The position numbers and the translations under genes are program-made. This document shows positions 1 through 9,732 of a stretch of 64,000 bases of DNA, one piece after another. How positions within the stretch are numbered: the stretch's first letter is position 1; each line of letters opens with the position of its first letter. Source of the DNA: Luteimonas abyssi (GTDB lineage: Bacteria; Pseudomonadota; Gammaproteobacteria; Xanthomonadales; Xanthomonadaceae). Below the pieces are notes generated by a model that was given only the letters and a program-made list of their open reading frames with translations, searched no databases and was not told the DNA's origin. Where the stretch lies: the NCBI RefSeq assembly GCF_001482195.1, contig NZ_KQ759763.1, forward strand, positions 3,288,024 through 3,352,023, read 5' to 3'.

Positions 1-36
1 GGGACGACCCGGACGGAGCGGTCGCCCCGGGGACGT

Positions 37-795
37 TCAGCTGCGCTCGCGCAGCAGGGCCAGCACCTGTTCGCGGGCTTCGCGCGCCAACGATTGGCGA
101 TCGCGGCCGGCCACCGCGATCGGCGTGCCGAACCGGACCCGGATCCGACCCGGTCGAACGCCGAACAGGCCGTCCGCCGGCAGCACCGCGCCGGTGCCTT
201 CCAGGGCGACCGGCAGCACGTCGGCGCCGGCGGCCAGCGCGGTCTGGAAAGCACCCGGCTTGAACTCGGCGACCGTGGCGCCATCGCCGCGGGTGCCTTC
301 GGGGAAGATGCACAGCACCGCACCGGCGCGCACCAGATCCGCCGACCGCTGCAGGCTGGCGGCGGCGGCGCGCCGACCATCGCGCGGAATGAACACCATC
401 CCGGTCGCCCGCGCATAGCCGTTCACGAACGGCACGCGCTGCATTTCCTGCTTGAGCAGGAAGCGCAGCGGCACCGGGACCGCGCGGAACAGCGCACAGA
501 TGTCGATCGCCGACTGGTGATTGGCGACCAGCACGTAGGGCCGCGACCAGTCGATCCCGGGATTCGGCTCGATCTCCAGCCGCGCGCCCGCGCCCCACAG
601 GAGACCGGGAGCCCAGCATGACGAGGCCATCCGCAACGGAAGACGCCGCTGCCCCAGGCCGAGCGCCCACACGGCCAGGGCCAGCGCGATCCAACCCGCG
701 GTCCAGAGCAGGGTGAACACCAACTGCAATGCATTGAGCACGGCCCATGCCAGGCGTGCGGGATCGGTCCGGAGGGCGGCGATTCTGTGATTCAC
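37..795 (-). CDS. 1-acyl-glycerol-3-phosphate acyltransferase family protein (PlsC-like)
   Basis: This 252-residue inner-membrane acyltransferase transfers an acyl chain from a thioester to a lipid or alcohol acceptor. The sequence has an N-terminal hydrophobic stretch (about 20-48), the catalytic HX4D motif as NHQSAID (His93 to Asp98) and the substrate motif FPEGTR (164-169), in the spacing usual for the PlsC family. I chose the GTG at 795, which begins VNHRIAAL, because no ATG fits and upstream codons have no homology-like character. It lies in line with a COG4648 membrane protein and an acyl carrier protein on the same strand, so it probably acts in the xanthomonadin/aryl polyene pathway by loading polyenes onto a lipid. 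That pathway role is inferred from context. Confidence 0.85.
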   Translation of the reverse strand: MNHRIAALRTDPARLAWAVLNALQLVFTLLWTAGWIALALAVWALGLGQRRLPLRMASSCWAPGLLWGAGARLEIEPNPGIDWSRPYVLVANHQSAIDICALFRAVPVPLRFLLKQEMQRVPFVNGYARATGMVFIPRDGRRAAAASLQRSADLVRAGAVLCIFPEGTRGDGATVAEFKPGAFQTALAAGADVLPVALEGTGAVLPADGLFGVRPGRIRVRFGTPIAVAGRDRQSLAREAREQVLALLRERS

Positions 796-857
796 GGCGT
801 GAAGGATACCCGGCGGCTCACACTTTGGGCCCGCGCTGCGCCGCGCGCACGGCCCGC

Positions 858-1541
858 TCAGCGCAGCAGGTCGCGCCAGAACGCCGGTCCCAGCCCACCC
901 ATCCGGCGCATGAACTGCGCGAAGCTGGCGTAGCGGTTCGGGAAGCGTCGCTTGCGGTACACGTACTCGACCACGAACGTACCGCCGACGATGCCGTAGT
1001 TGGCGATGTTGGCGAACCAGGACCACTGGGTCCGGCTGATCGACACCGGCGGCGCGATGCCGAGCGTCGCCAGCAGCCCGTCGGGCACGGCGATCAGCGC
1101 CAGTACCATGTTGATCGCCGCCAGCATCGCCAGCAGCCACGCCCACAGGGCGGTCAGGCCGCGCGTGTAACGCACCAGGTCCGGCGCCAGCGGCTCGCCG
1201 GGCTGGCCTTCCAGAGCCTCCACGATGCGGCTGATCAGCGGCACCTGTCCTGGGCGCAGCGTGCGCCCGAACACCCAGGCGATGAAGGCGATGAAGGCCA
1301 CCGGCACCAGCAACAGCGGCACCCCGGCGTGACCGGCGACGTACAGCCAGCCCGCCCCGGCCAGCAGCGGCACCAATGCCAGCCACGCCCACGGACGCCG
1401 CGCCGCCAGCGGCGCGGCCAGCAACAGCGCCACCAGGGCCATCAGGGCGGCCAGCGACAGGGCATCGCTGCCCCACGCTGCGGCCAGGTGCGCCAGCACC
1501 GTGTAGCCGAGCGCCAGGACGATTTCGAGGATCAGCACCAT
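858..1541 (-). CDS. COG4648-type integral membrane protein of the pigment cluster
   Basis: A 227-residue protein with about five to six hydrophobic segments and a basic C-terminus (YRKRRFPNRYASFAQFMRRM). I recognise it as the uncharacterised COG4648 membrane protein that accompanies acyl carrier protein, AMP ligase and acyltransferase genes in aryl polyene and xanthomonadin clusters. The reaction is unknown. A role in membrane assembly or export of the polyene is only inferred. Start chosen at ATG 1541, with GGAG about 13 bases upstream. The frame stays open further upstream, but that extension overlaps the acyl carrier protein and reads as shadow sequence. Confidence 0.7.
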   Translation of the reverse strand: MVLILEIVLALGYTVLAHLAAAWGSDALSLAALMALVALLLAAPLAARRPWAWLALVPLLAGAGWLYVAGHAGVPLLLVPVAFIAFIAWVFGRTLRPGQVPLISRIVEALEGQPGEPLAPDLVRYTRGLTALWAWLLAMLAAINMVLALIAVPDGLLATLGIAPPVSISRTQWSWFANIANYGIVGGTFVVEYVYRKRRFPNRYASFAQFMRRMGGLGPAFWRDLLR

Positions 1542-1665
1542 GGTGGCGGCAGGACTCCGGTCACGCGGTCGATCGCCTGCGCACGGTTCGGACGGCACGG
1601 ACGAAGGGCGGGCGGCGGCGGCCGGGGCAGGCAAGGGCGCGCCCGGAGGCGGGCACCCGCCGCGT

Positions 1666-1935
1666 TCAGTTGGCGCGGTGCGCCTCGACGTGGGCCGACA
1701 GCGCACGCAGCGAGGCGAAGATGCGACGGTTCTCGTCGCTGTCGGAACGCAGCTGGAAGCCGTACCGCTTGCTGATCGCCAGCGCCAGCTCGAGGGCATC
1801 GATCGAATCCAGGCCCAGCCCCTCGCCGAAAAGCGGCGCCTCCGGGTCGATATCGGCCGCCGCGACGTCCTCCAGGCCGAGGGCTTCGATCAGGAGTTCG
1901 GCGAGTTCGCGTTCGACGGGTGTCTGCTGGGTCAT
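1666..1935 (-). CDS. Acyl carrier protein
   Basis: An 89-residue acidic carrier protein. The phosphopantetheine attachment site is GLDSIDALEL with Ser44, the DSx motif of acyl carrier proteins. Length and acidity fit the family. It would carry the growing aryl polyene chain as a 4'-phosphopantetheine thioester. Start is ATG 1935, with only a weak ribosome-binding site. The gene is divergent from the halogenase-like gene and upstream of the COG4648 and acyltransferase genes. The PPTase at 14632 could activate it. Confidence 0.85.
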   Translation of the reverse strand: MTQQTPVERELAELLIEALGLEDVAAADIDPEAPLFGEGLGLDSIDALELALAISKRYGFQLRSDSDENRRIFASLRALSAHVEAHRAN

Positions 1936-2043
1936 TCGGATTCCAAGAAATGAACGGGCGCGTGCACTGGCGCGCGTGGCTGTGATCGGCGTCGCGCTAT
2001 GATGCGCGCCCGAATGATGGCACGGGCCGGCAGCCGCGGCGAG

Positions 2044-3417
2044 ATGACCACCCCCGACGCGTACGACACCGTTCCGGCAACGCCCCGCGACGCCGACGTG
2101 CAGGACACCGACGTGCTGGTGATCGGCGGCGGCCCGGCCGGCACCACCGCCGCGGCGCTGCTGGCGCGACGCGGCTGGCGGGTGACGCTGCTGGAAAAGG
2201 ACACCCACCCGCGCTTCCACATCGGCGAATCGCTGTTGCCGATGAACATGCCGATCCTCGAGCGGCTGGGCGTCCTGGAGCAGGTGCGCGCCATCGGCGT
2301 GCTCAAGCGCGGCGCCGATTTCCCGATCGACGGCGACCCGGAACGCACCCACGTGTTCCGTTTCTCGCGCGCACTCGATCCGAAATGCGACTACGCCTTC
2401 CAGGTCAATCGCGACGCGTTCGACCGGATCCTCTTCGCGAACGCCCGCGCAGCCGGGGCCGATGCGCACGAAGGCGTGCGCGCCGAACGCATCGAATGCG
2501 ATGCGCAGGGACGCCCGCACACCGTGCACGCCCGCGACGGCGACGGCCGTGCGCGCAGCTGGCGCACGCGCTACGTGGTCGACGCCAGCGGTCGCGACAC
2601 CCTGCTCGGCCAACGGCTCAAGCTCAAGCGCAGGAATCCGCGACACCAGTCCGCGGCGTTGTTCAGCCATTTTCGTGGCGTCGCGCACCGGAGCGGCGAG
2701 GACCGGGGCAACATCACCATCGATCGCTTCGAGCACGGCTGGTACTGGTTGATCCCGCTCCCCGACGGCATCACCAGCGTCGGCGCGGTGTGTTCGCCGG
2801 ATTACCTGAAACAGCGCCGGGGCGACAATGCCGGCTTCCTGGACCGCACGCTGGACGCGCGCGCCTCGGTCCGCGCCCGCATGGCCGGTGCGGAACGGGT
2901 GGCGCCGGTGCACGCGACCGGCAACTACGCGTACCGCTGCACGAGGATGGCCGGCCCGGGCTGGATCATGGCCGGCGACGCCTACGCCTTCATCGATCCG
3001 ATCTTCTCGTCCGGCGTGTTCATCGCCATGGACAGCGCCGAGCGCGCAGCCGACGTGGTGGACGGCGCATTGCGCGCACCGCGCCGCGAGGCCGCGCTGC
3101 AGCGCGCGATGGCGCGCCGCCTCGACCGCGGGCTGCGGCATTTCACCTGGTTCATCCATCGCTTCACCACGCCGGTGATGCAACGCCTGTTCCGCGAACC
3201 GCGCAATGCGCTGCGCATCGAGCAGGCGGTGATCTCGATGCTGGCCGGCGACGTGTTCGACCACCGTGCCGTGCGCCTGCGGCTGCATCTGTTCCGGCTG
3301 ATCTATCTCGTGACCGCGTTGACGATGGCGCCGCAGGCGCTGGCCGGCTGGAAGCGTCGGCGACGCGATGCCGCAGCCGCGTTCAGCGGCGACACCCTGC
3401 AGGAGGGAAATCCATGA
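2044..3417 (+). CDS. Flavin-dependent halogenase-like FAD oxidoreductase
   Basis: A soluble FAD enzyme of 457 residues. It has an N-terminal dinucleotide-binding motif VLVIGGGPAGTTAAALL (GGGPAG at 28-33), the FAD-contact region around GDAYAFIDPIFSSGVFIAMDS, and a GWYWLIP segment near residue 232. That segment fits the WxWxIP signature of flavin halogenases, although related flavin reductases carry similar sequences. Xanthomonadins are brominated aryl polyenes, so halogenation of the chromophore is a reasonable inference. I chose ATG 2044 (MTTPDAY), because the frame's earlier ATGs at 1999 and 2014 add a basic, low-quality leader. The stop overlaps the xanB2 start (ATGA), which indicates translational coupling. 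Confidence 0.75.
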   Translation: MTTPDAYDTVPATPRDADVQDTDVLVIGGGPAGTTAAALLARRGWRVTLLEKDTHPRFHIGESLLPMNMPILERLGVLEQVRAIGVLKRGADFPIDGDPERTHVFRFSRALDPKCDYAFQVNRDAFDRILFANARAAGADAHEGVRAERIECDAQGRPHTVHARDGDGRARSWRTRYVVDASGRDTLLGQRLKLKRRNPRHQSAALFSHFRGVAHRSGEDRGNITIDRFEHGWYWLIPLPDGITSVGAVCSPDYLKQRRGDNAGFLDRTLDARASVRARMAGAERVAPVHATGNYAYRCTRMAGPGWIMAGDAYAFIDPIFSSGVFIAMDSAERAADVVDGALRAPRREAALQRAMARRLDRGLRHFTWFIHRFTTPVMQRLFREPRNALRIEQAVISMLAGDVFDHRAVRLRLHLFRLIYLVTALTMAPQALAGWKRRRRDAAAAFSGDTLQEGNP

Positions 3418-4400
3418 GCCGATGCATGCAGACGTCCGCGGACGTCGTCTGCCTCGACATCGATTACGTCGATGCCGCACACGCCCTCGACGACCGCACC
3501 CTCGCCGCGTTCGTCTTCGGTCCCGACGCACCCGCAGCGGACGACGTCCGTGTGCTGCGCGTGCCGTTGACCCCGCACGGCGCGGCGCCTGCCGAGATCT
3601 GGCGGGTGCCCGGACCGGTGCAGCGCGGCCGCGACGGCGCGATCCGCTGGGCCACCGATGGCCGGCTGCGCTTCGGCACGATCGAAGTGACCGAGGGCCA
3701 CGAAGGCGTCCGGGGCGCCGCACGCGAGGCCTACACCGCGTTGCTCGCGCACCTGGCGGATGCCGATGCGCCGCATCTGCTCCGGATCTGGAACTATCTC
3801 GACGCGATCACCCTCGGCGACGGCGACGACGAGCGCTACCGGCAGTTCTGCGTCGGTCGCGCCGAAGGACTGGGCACCGTTGATCTGGCCCGCCTGCCCG
3901 CCGCCACCGCGATCGGCCGGTGCGACGGCACCCGCGTCCTGCAGGTGTACTGGCTGGCCGCCGCGACGCCCGGAATTCCGGTGGAGAACCCGCGCCAGAT
4001 CAGCGCCTACCGTTACCCGCGCCAGTACGGCCCGCAGGCGCCGAGCTTCGCGCGCGCGATGCTGGCGGCACCCGATCACGCGCTGCCCCTGCTGCTGTCG
4101 GGCACCGCCGCCATCGTCGGCCACACCTCGCAGCACGACGGGTCGCTGTCGGCCCAGCTCGACGAGACCTTCGCGAATTTCGACGCGCTGCTCGACGCCG
4201 CGCGCACCCACCGCCCCGGCCTGCCGGCCCGCTTCGGCCCGGGGTCGCGGCTCAAGGTCTATGTGCGCGACGCCGCCGACCTGCCCCGGGTGGCCGAGGC
4301 CCTGCAGACCCGCTTCGGCGATCGGGTGCCCTACCTCGTACTGCATGCCGCCATCTGCCGCCGCGAACTCGCGGTGGAAATCGACGGCGCACACGCCTAG
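3414..4400 (+). CDS. xanB2: Chorismatase XanB2 (3-/4-hydroxybenzoate synthase)
   Basis: A 328-residue enzyme of the FkbO/Hyg5/XanB2 chorismatase family. In Xanthomonas, XanB2 converts chorismate to 3-hydroxybenzoate and 4-hydroxybenzoate, which feed xanthomonadin and ubiquinone synthesis. The C-terminal part has a RidA-like stretch (SGTAAIVGHTSQHDGS, about residues 227-243) followed by QLDETFANFDALL, typical of this family. A strong AGGAGG site precedes ATG 3414, which overlaps the upstream stop by four bases. Linkage to hemB and a halogenase-like gene matches the Xanthomonas pig locus and supports the assignment. Confidence 0.85.
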   Translation: MSRCMQTSADVVCLDIDYVDAAHALDDRTLAAFVFGPDAPAADDVRVLRVPLTPHGAAPAEIWRVPGPVQRGRDGAIRWATDGRLRFGTIEVTEGHEGVRGAAREAYTALLAHLADADAPHLLRIWNYLDAITLGDGDDERYRQFCVGRAEGLGTVDLARLPAATAIGRCDGTRVLQVYWLAAATPGIPVENPRQISAYRYPRQYGPQAPSFARAMLAAPDHALPLLLSGTAAIVGHTSQHDGSLSAQLDETFANFDALLDAARTHRPGLPARFGPGSRLKVYVRDAADLPRVAEALQTRFGDRVPYLVLHAAICRRELAVEIDGAHA

Positions 4401-4557
4401 ACGGCCGCGTTCCACCGTCCCTCCCCCGCGTGCGGGATGAAGAGACGTGTTCGCGGCCCAAAGGCTTGCGCGCCGACGAACGGCCTCGCGTTACGCGGGG
4501 AGCGGGTACGCAGCGGGGTCGGCGTCGGGGCCCTGGCGGGCTGCAACGCTCGAAAAA

Positions 4558-4605
4558 CGCCCTCGTCCGCCCTCCGGGCACCTTCTCCCGCATGCGGGAG
4601 AAGGA
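4558..4605 (+). repeat. Dispersed palindromic intergenic repeat, copy 1
   Basis: This is a copy of the element that reads roughly CGCCCTCATCCGCCC, then TTCGGGCACC, then TTCTCCCG-N4-CGGGAGAA. The inverted repeat CTTCTCCCG/CGGGAGAAG forms a hairpin. It lies in the 304-base gap (4401-4704) between xanB2 and hemB, in which I see no gene. Further copies lie near 17921-18134 and 29076-29263. Confidence 0.75.
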
Positions 4606-4692
4606 CGCTGCGCTTTGGTCTGGTGTGGAAGGGCGCTGTCCCCTCCTGCCTTGCGGGGCGAGGCGGATCCAGGCATGCCCGACGGCCACCGG

Positions 4693-5694
<1,002 letters not shown>

Positions 5695-5695
5695 G

Positions 5696-6169
5696 ATGAC
5701 CGGCGGGGCGACCCTCGTCGTGTTGCGCCCCGCGCGTGTCGAAGACGCCGCAGCCATCGCCGGGCTGTTCGAGCAGCTGGGCTATCCGCAGGCCGCCGCG
5801 ACCGTCGCCGAGCGGCTGCGTCGCCTGCTCGACCATCCCCATCATGCGATCCGGGTCGCGTCACTGGACGACGCCCCGGCGCCGGTCGGGCTGGTCGCGC
5901 TGGAACGACGCCTGATCCTGGAATCGGGCGATCGCACCGAACTCATCGCCCTGGTCGTGGATCGGGCCGTCCGCCGGCGCGGCGTGGCGCGTCAGCTGGT
6001 CGACGAGGCGATCCGGATCGCCGGCGCCTGGGGCAGCGACGCCCTGTTCCTGCGCTCCAACATCGCCCGCACCGAGGCGCATGCGTTCTACCCCGCGCTC
6101 GGCTTCGCCCACGCCAAGACGCAGCACGTCTACACCCGTGCGCTGGCAACGCCACGCAACGCGTCATGA
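5696..6169 (+). CDS. GNAT family N-acetyltransferase
   Basis: A 157-residue single-domain GNAT protein. The acetyl-CoA-binding motif A is visible as ALVVDRAVRRRGVARQLVDEA (about 82-102), followed by the motif B region FYPALGFAHAKTQHVY. The substrate cannot be told. The ATG lies one base after the hemB stop, so the two genes are probably cotranscribed and translationally coupled. A small-molecule or peptide N-terminal acetylation role is possible. Confidence 0.8.
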   Translation: MTGGATLVVLRPARVEDAAAIAGLFEQLGYPQAAATVAERLRRLLDHPHHAIRVASLDDAPAPVGLVALERRLILESGDRTELIALVVDRAVRRRGVARQLVDEAIRIAGAWGSDALFLRSNIARTEAHAFYPALGFAHAKTQHVYTRALATPRNAS

Positions 6170-6297
6170 GCGCCGCCCGGGCACGTCGCCGACGGCCACA
6201 GGAGTAGACTCGGCAACACCGCAACCGGTGACGCCGCACCGCGCCACCGGCCGGCGACGGGCCATGGCCCGCCACGCCCCAGGCCCGAGGATCCTCA

Positions 6298-7170
6298 ATG
6301 AGCCCTGCCGACGCAGATGCCCACGCCGCACCCGATTACGCCGTTTTCGGCCAGCCGGTCGCCCATTCGCTCTCGCCCGCCATCCACGCCGCATTCGGCC
6401 GGCAACAGTCGATCCCGCTGCGCTACACCGCCATCGATGTCGATCCCGATGCGTTCGCGACGAAGCTCGCGCGCTTCGCCGATGGCGGCGGTCGCGGCGC
6501 CAACGTCACCCTGCCGCTGAAAGAGGCCGCCGCCGCCCTGTGCGCCAGCCTGGGCGAGAACGCGCAGCGCGCCGGCACCGTCAACACCCTGGTGCGCCGC
6601 GTCGACGGCTGGCACGGCGAGAACACCGACGGGCGCGGCCTGGTGCGCGATCTCGACCACCGCGCCGGGCTCGACCTGCGCGCCCGGCGCACGCTGCTGA
6701 TCGGCGCCGGCGGCGCCGCCCGCGGCGTCGCCCCGGCCCTGCTCGATGCGGGGATCGCCGACCTCTACGTGGTCAACCGCACCGGCGCGCGCGCCGATGC
6801 GCTGGCCGATGCGCTGGGCGAACCCGGACGCGTGCATCCGCGTTACCTCGAGGACATCGCCCACCTCGGCGAGTTCGACCTGGTGATCAATGCGACCTCG
6901 GCCGCACGCACCAGCGCGGCATTGCCGACGCTGCCGCGCAGCCTGCTGGCGCCGCGGGCGGCGGTGGTCGATCTCAACTACGGCGAGGCCGCGGTGCCGT
7001 TCCTGGCGTGGGCGCGCTCGGTCGGTGCGCACGATATCGTCGACGGGCTCGGCATGCTGGTCGAACAGGCCGCGGAGAGCTTCGCGCTCTGGCACGGCGT
7101 GCGACCCGACACCGATCCGGTCTACGCGGAGCTGCGCGCGCGCGCAGCGCTCCTGGTCACCGCCGACTGA
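6298..7170 (+). CDS. aroE: Shikimate dehydrogenase (NADP+)
   Basis: A 290-residue enzyme that reduces 3-dehydroshikimate to shikimate on the path to chorismate, the substrate of XanB2 in this window. The substrate-binding N-terminus [17 protein letters not shown], the catalytic region [23 protein letters not shown] and the NADP-binding [14 protein letters not shown] are all present. C-terminal [17 protein letters not shown] is typical. GAGG lies upstream of the ATG. Confidence 0.97.
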   Translation: MSPADADAHAAPDYAVFGQPVAHSLSPAIHAAFGRQQSIPLRYTAIDVDPDAFATKLARFADGGGRGANVTLPLKEAAAALCASLGENAQRAGTVNTLVRRVDGWHGENTDGRGLVRDLDHRAGLDLRARRTLLIGAGGAARGVAPALLDAGIADLYVVNRTGARADALADALGEPGRVHPRYLEDIAHLGEFDLVINATSAARTSAALPTLPRSLLAPRAAVVDLNYGEAAVPFLAWARSVGAHDIVDGLGMLVEQAAESFALWHGVRPDTDPVYAELRARAALLVTAD

Positions 7171-7173
7171 ACG

Positions 7174-7449
7174 ATGGCACCGCCGGACGCTCCTCTCGCC
7201 TGCCGCGATGGCTGCGCGGCCTGCTGCATCGCGCCGTCGATCAGCTCGCCGATTCCCGGCATGCCGCAGGGCAAGCCCGCCGGCGTGCCGTGCGTACAGC
7301 TCGACGCATCCCTGCGGTGCCGGATCTTCGGTCGTCCCGAGCGGCCGGCGGTATGCACCTCGCTGCGGCCGACGCCGTCGATGTGCCTGACCGGCCGCCA
7401 CGAGGCGCTGGCCGCACTGCAGGCGCTCGAAGCCGCCACGGCCCCCTGA
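7174..7449 (+). CDS. YkgJ-family cysteine-cluster protein
   Basis: A 91-residue protein with the CxxxCxxCC pattern (CRDGCAACC) near the N-terminus and further cysteines in PCVQLDASLRCRIF and PAVCTSL. This is the UPF0153/YkgJ type, thought to bind zinc or an iron-sulfur centre. Function is unknown. It starts three bases after the aroE stop, so an operon is likely. Confidence 0.85.
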   Translation: MAPPDAPLACRDGCAACCIAPSISSPIPGMPQGKPAGVPCVQLDASLRCRIFGRPERPAVCTSLRPTPSMCLTGRHEALAALQALEAATAP

Positions 7450-7485
7450 ACCCACCTGTCCGGAACATCGGGCCTGCGGCGCCGC

Positions 7486-8046
7486 TCATCCCGGGAGGGC
7501 GGATGCTCGACCGTCGGCCTGGAGATACTCGTCCTTCAGTCGCACGTAGTGCGCCGCGCTGTAGCGCAGGCCCTCGATCTGCGCATCGGTGAGCATGCGC
7601 ACCTTGCGCGCCGGATTGCCGACCCACAGCTCGCCGTCGCCCACGACCTTGCCCGGCGGCACCAGTGCGCCGGCGCCGATCATGGCGTGGCGCCCGATGC
7701 GCGCGCCGTCGAGCACGATCGCACCCATGCCGATCAGCGCGGCGTCGCCGACGGTGCAGGCGTGCAGGATCGCCTTGTGGCCGACGGTCACGTCCTCGCC
7801 GATGATCGTGGCGAAGCCGCCGAGCTTCGCGTGCGGTCCGTCGTGACTGACGTGGATGACGGTGCCGTCCTGCACGCTGGTGCGCGCCCCGATCCGCACC
7901 ACGTTCACGTCGCCCCGAATCACCGTGGCCGGCCACACGGACACGTCGTCGCCCAGCGCGACATCGCCGATGACGGTGGCGGCGGGATCGACATAGACAC
8001 GCGCGCCCAGGACGGGACGGCGGTCGCGGTAGGGGCGGATGTGCAT
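7486..8046 (-). CDS. Gamma-class carbonic anhydrase-like protein (YrdA family)
   Basis: A 186-residue left-handed beta-helix protein built of hexapeptide repeats (IGDVALG, VRIGART, IGEDVTVG, VGDAALIG). Metal-ligand histidines are seen in IHVSHDGP and in VGHKAILHACTVG, the pattern of the YrdA/CaiE/PaaY gamma carbonic anhydrases. It is probably a cytosolic trimer. Activity as a carbonic anhydrase is inferred. It is convergent with the Cys-cluster gene. Confidence 0.9.
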   Translation of the reverse strand: MHIRPYRDRRPVLGARVYVDPAATVIGDVALGDDVSVWPATVIRGDVNVVRIGARTSVQDGTVIHVSHDGPHAKLGGFATIIGEDVTVGHKAILHACTVGDAALIGMGAIVLDGARIGRHAMIGAGALVPPGKVVGDGELWVGNPARKVRMLTDAQIEGLRYSAAHYVRLKDEYLQADGRASALPG

Positions 8047-8186
8047 GGGCGGTCACGACGGCTCGGAGAAGACGACAGCTTAAGGCACGCACCGTCGCGG
8101 CCTTCGGCAGCGACCTGTCGACGCGGGATGCGGGCCGAGCGCGGCATGCGCGGCGGCGCGCATGCCCGGGTGCCGTGGCGCAGCGC

Positions 8187-8759
8187 TCAGCCCGTGCGCA
8201 CCTGTTCGCGGCGATAGCAGCCGGTCACGTGGTCATTGACCATGCCGACCGCCTGCATCCACGCGTAGACGATGGTCGGCCCGACGAACTTGAATCCGCG
8301 TCGTTTCAGGTCCTTGGAAATGTCCGCCGACAACGGCGTACTCGCCGGGACCGTGTGCCCGTCGCCCGGCAGCGGCACGCCGTCGATGTACCCCCAACAG
8401 AGATCGGCGAAGGATTCTCCCCGGTCGGCCATCGCCTGATAGACCCGTGCGCCGGCGATCGTGGCCTCGATCTTCGCGCGCGAACGCACGATGCCCGCAT
8501 CGCCGAGCAGGCGCTGCACGTCGGCCTCGCCGAAGGCCGCCACGCGCGCGGGATCGAACCCCGCGAACGCGACCCGGAACGCCTCGCGCTTGCGCAGGAT
8601 GGTGATCCAGGCCAGGCCGGCCTGGAAGCCTTCGAGCATCAGCATCTCCCACAGCATGCGGCTGTCGCGCTGGGGCACGCCCCACTCGTGGTCGTGGTAC
8701 GCGCGCATCTGCGCATCGTCGCCGGCCCAGCCACACCGGGGCTTGTCGTCCATCGCCAT
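8187..8759 (-). CDS. tag: DNA-3-methyladenine glycosylase I
   Basis: A 190-residue base-excision repair enzyme that removes 3-methyladenine. The N-terminus RCGWAGDDAQMRAYHDHEWGVP, the FEGLQAGLAW-like stretch LEGFQAGLAWITIL and the C-terminal zinc ligands in the HVTGCYRR region fit Tag. Start taken at ATG 8759 (MAMDDKPRC). ATG 8753 or 8801 are alternatives and none has a convincing ribosome-binding site. It diverges from the exonuclease III gene, another repair gene. Confidence 0.93.
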   Translation of the reverse strand: MAMDDKPRCGWAGDDAQMRAYHDHEWGVPQRDSRMLWEMLMLEGFQAGLAWITILRKREAFRVAFAGFDPARVAAFGEADVQRLLGDAGIVRSRAKIEATIAGARVYQAMADRGESFADLCWGYIDGVPLPGDGHTVPASTPLSADISKDLKRRGFKFVGPTIVYAWMQAVGMVNDHVTGCYRREQVRTG

Positions 8760-8910
8760 CGCACTCGCGTTCGCCGGACCGGAGCGGCCCGGCGCCAGCA
8801 TCGCATTGCGCACGGCGCGAAGGAATCGTCCCCGTTCTTTCACACCCTCGGTGGCCGGCGGCGGGTGCGCCGCCTCTACACTATGCGGCGAACTCCGAGG
8901 ATTCCGCGCC

Positions 8911-9681
8911 ATGAAGATCGCCAGCTGGAACGTCAATTCGCTCAACGTGCGCCTGCCGCACCTGCTGCAATGGCTGGGCGATGCGACGCCGGACATCGTC
9001 GGCATCCAGGAGACCAAACTGGAGGATCCGAAGTTTCCGCGCGAAGCGCTGGAGGCGGCCGGTTACGCCAGCGTCTTCCAGGGCCAGAAGACCTACAACG
9101 GCGTCGCCCTGCTCAGCCGCGCCGGTGCGCTGGCCGATGTGCAGATGGGCATTCCCGGTTTCGAGGACGAGCAGCGCCGGGTGATCGCGGCCACCGTCGG
9201 CGATCTGCGGGTGATCAACCTGTACGTGGTCAACGGCCAGGACGTGGGCACCGAGAAGTACGCCTACAAGCTGCGCTGGCTGGAGGCCGTGCGTGCATGG
9301 ATCGCAGCCGAACTGCAGGCGCACCCGAAGCTGGTGGTGTTGGGCGATTTCAACATCGCGCCGGATGCGCGCGACGTGCATGATCCCGAGGTCTGGAACG
9401 ACGCCCACATCCTCACCTCCACCGCCGAGCGCGACGCGTTGCGCGACCTGCTCGCGCTCGGCCTGCACGATGGCTTCCGCCTGCACAGCGATGCCGCCGG
9501 CGTCTTCAGCTGGTGGGACTATCGCCAGGCCGGCTTCCGCCGCGACCTCGGCCTGCGCATCGACCTGACCCTGGTCTCGGACGCCCTGAAGGCGAGCGCT
9601 TCGGCATCGGGCATCGACCGCGAGCCGCGTACCTGGGAGCGCCCGAGCGACCATGCGCCGGCCTGGGTGCAGTTGGGCTGA
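8911..9681 (+). CDS. xth: Exodeoxyribonuclease III
   Basis: A 256-residue AP endonuclease and 3'-5' exonuclease of the EEP superfamily. Key motifs are SWNVNSLNVRLP, IVGIQETKLED (metal-binding Glu), NLYVVNGQ, LVVLGDFNIAP, FSWWDYR, LRIDLTLVS and the final SDHAPAW (catalytic Asp-His). Start ATG 8911 has CCGAGG at the right distance upstream. It is divergent from tag. Confidence 0.96.
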   Translation: MKIASWNVNSLNVRLPHLLQWLGDATPDIVGIQETKLEDPKFPREALEAAGYASVFQGQKTYNGVALLSRAGALADVQMGIPGFEDEQRRVIAATVGDLRVINLYVVNGQDVGTEKYAYKLRWLEAVRAWIAAELQAHPKLVVLGDFNIAPDARDVHDPEVWNDAHILTSTAERDALRDLLALGLHDGFRLHSDAAGVFSWWDYRQAGFRRDLGLRIDLTLVSDALKASASASGIDREPRTWERPSDHAPAWVQLG

Positions 9682-9732
9682 GTAGGCGCCCCGTCCGAAT
9701 CCGAGCGCCGCGTCGGCGGCGCGGCACCGGGG

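Noticed and set aside
747..1775. Long plus-strand open frame opposite the COG4648 membrane protein gene.
   Set aside because: Gln/Arg/His-rich shadow of minus-strand genes with no domain or signal.
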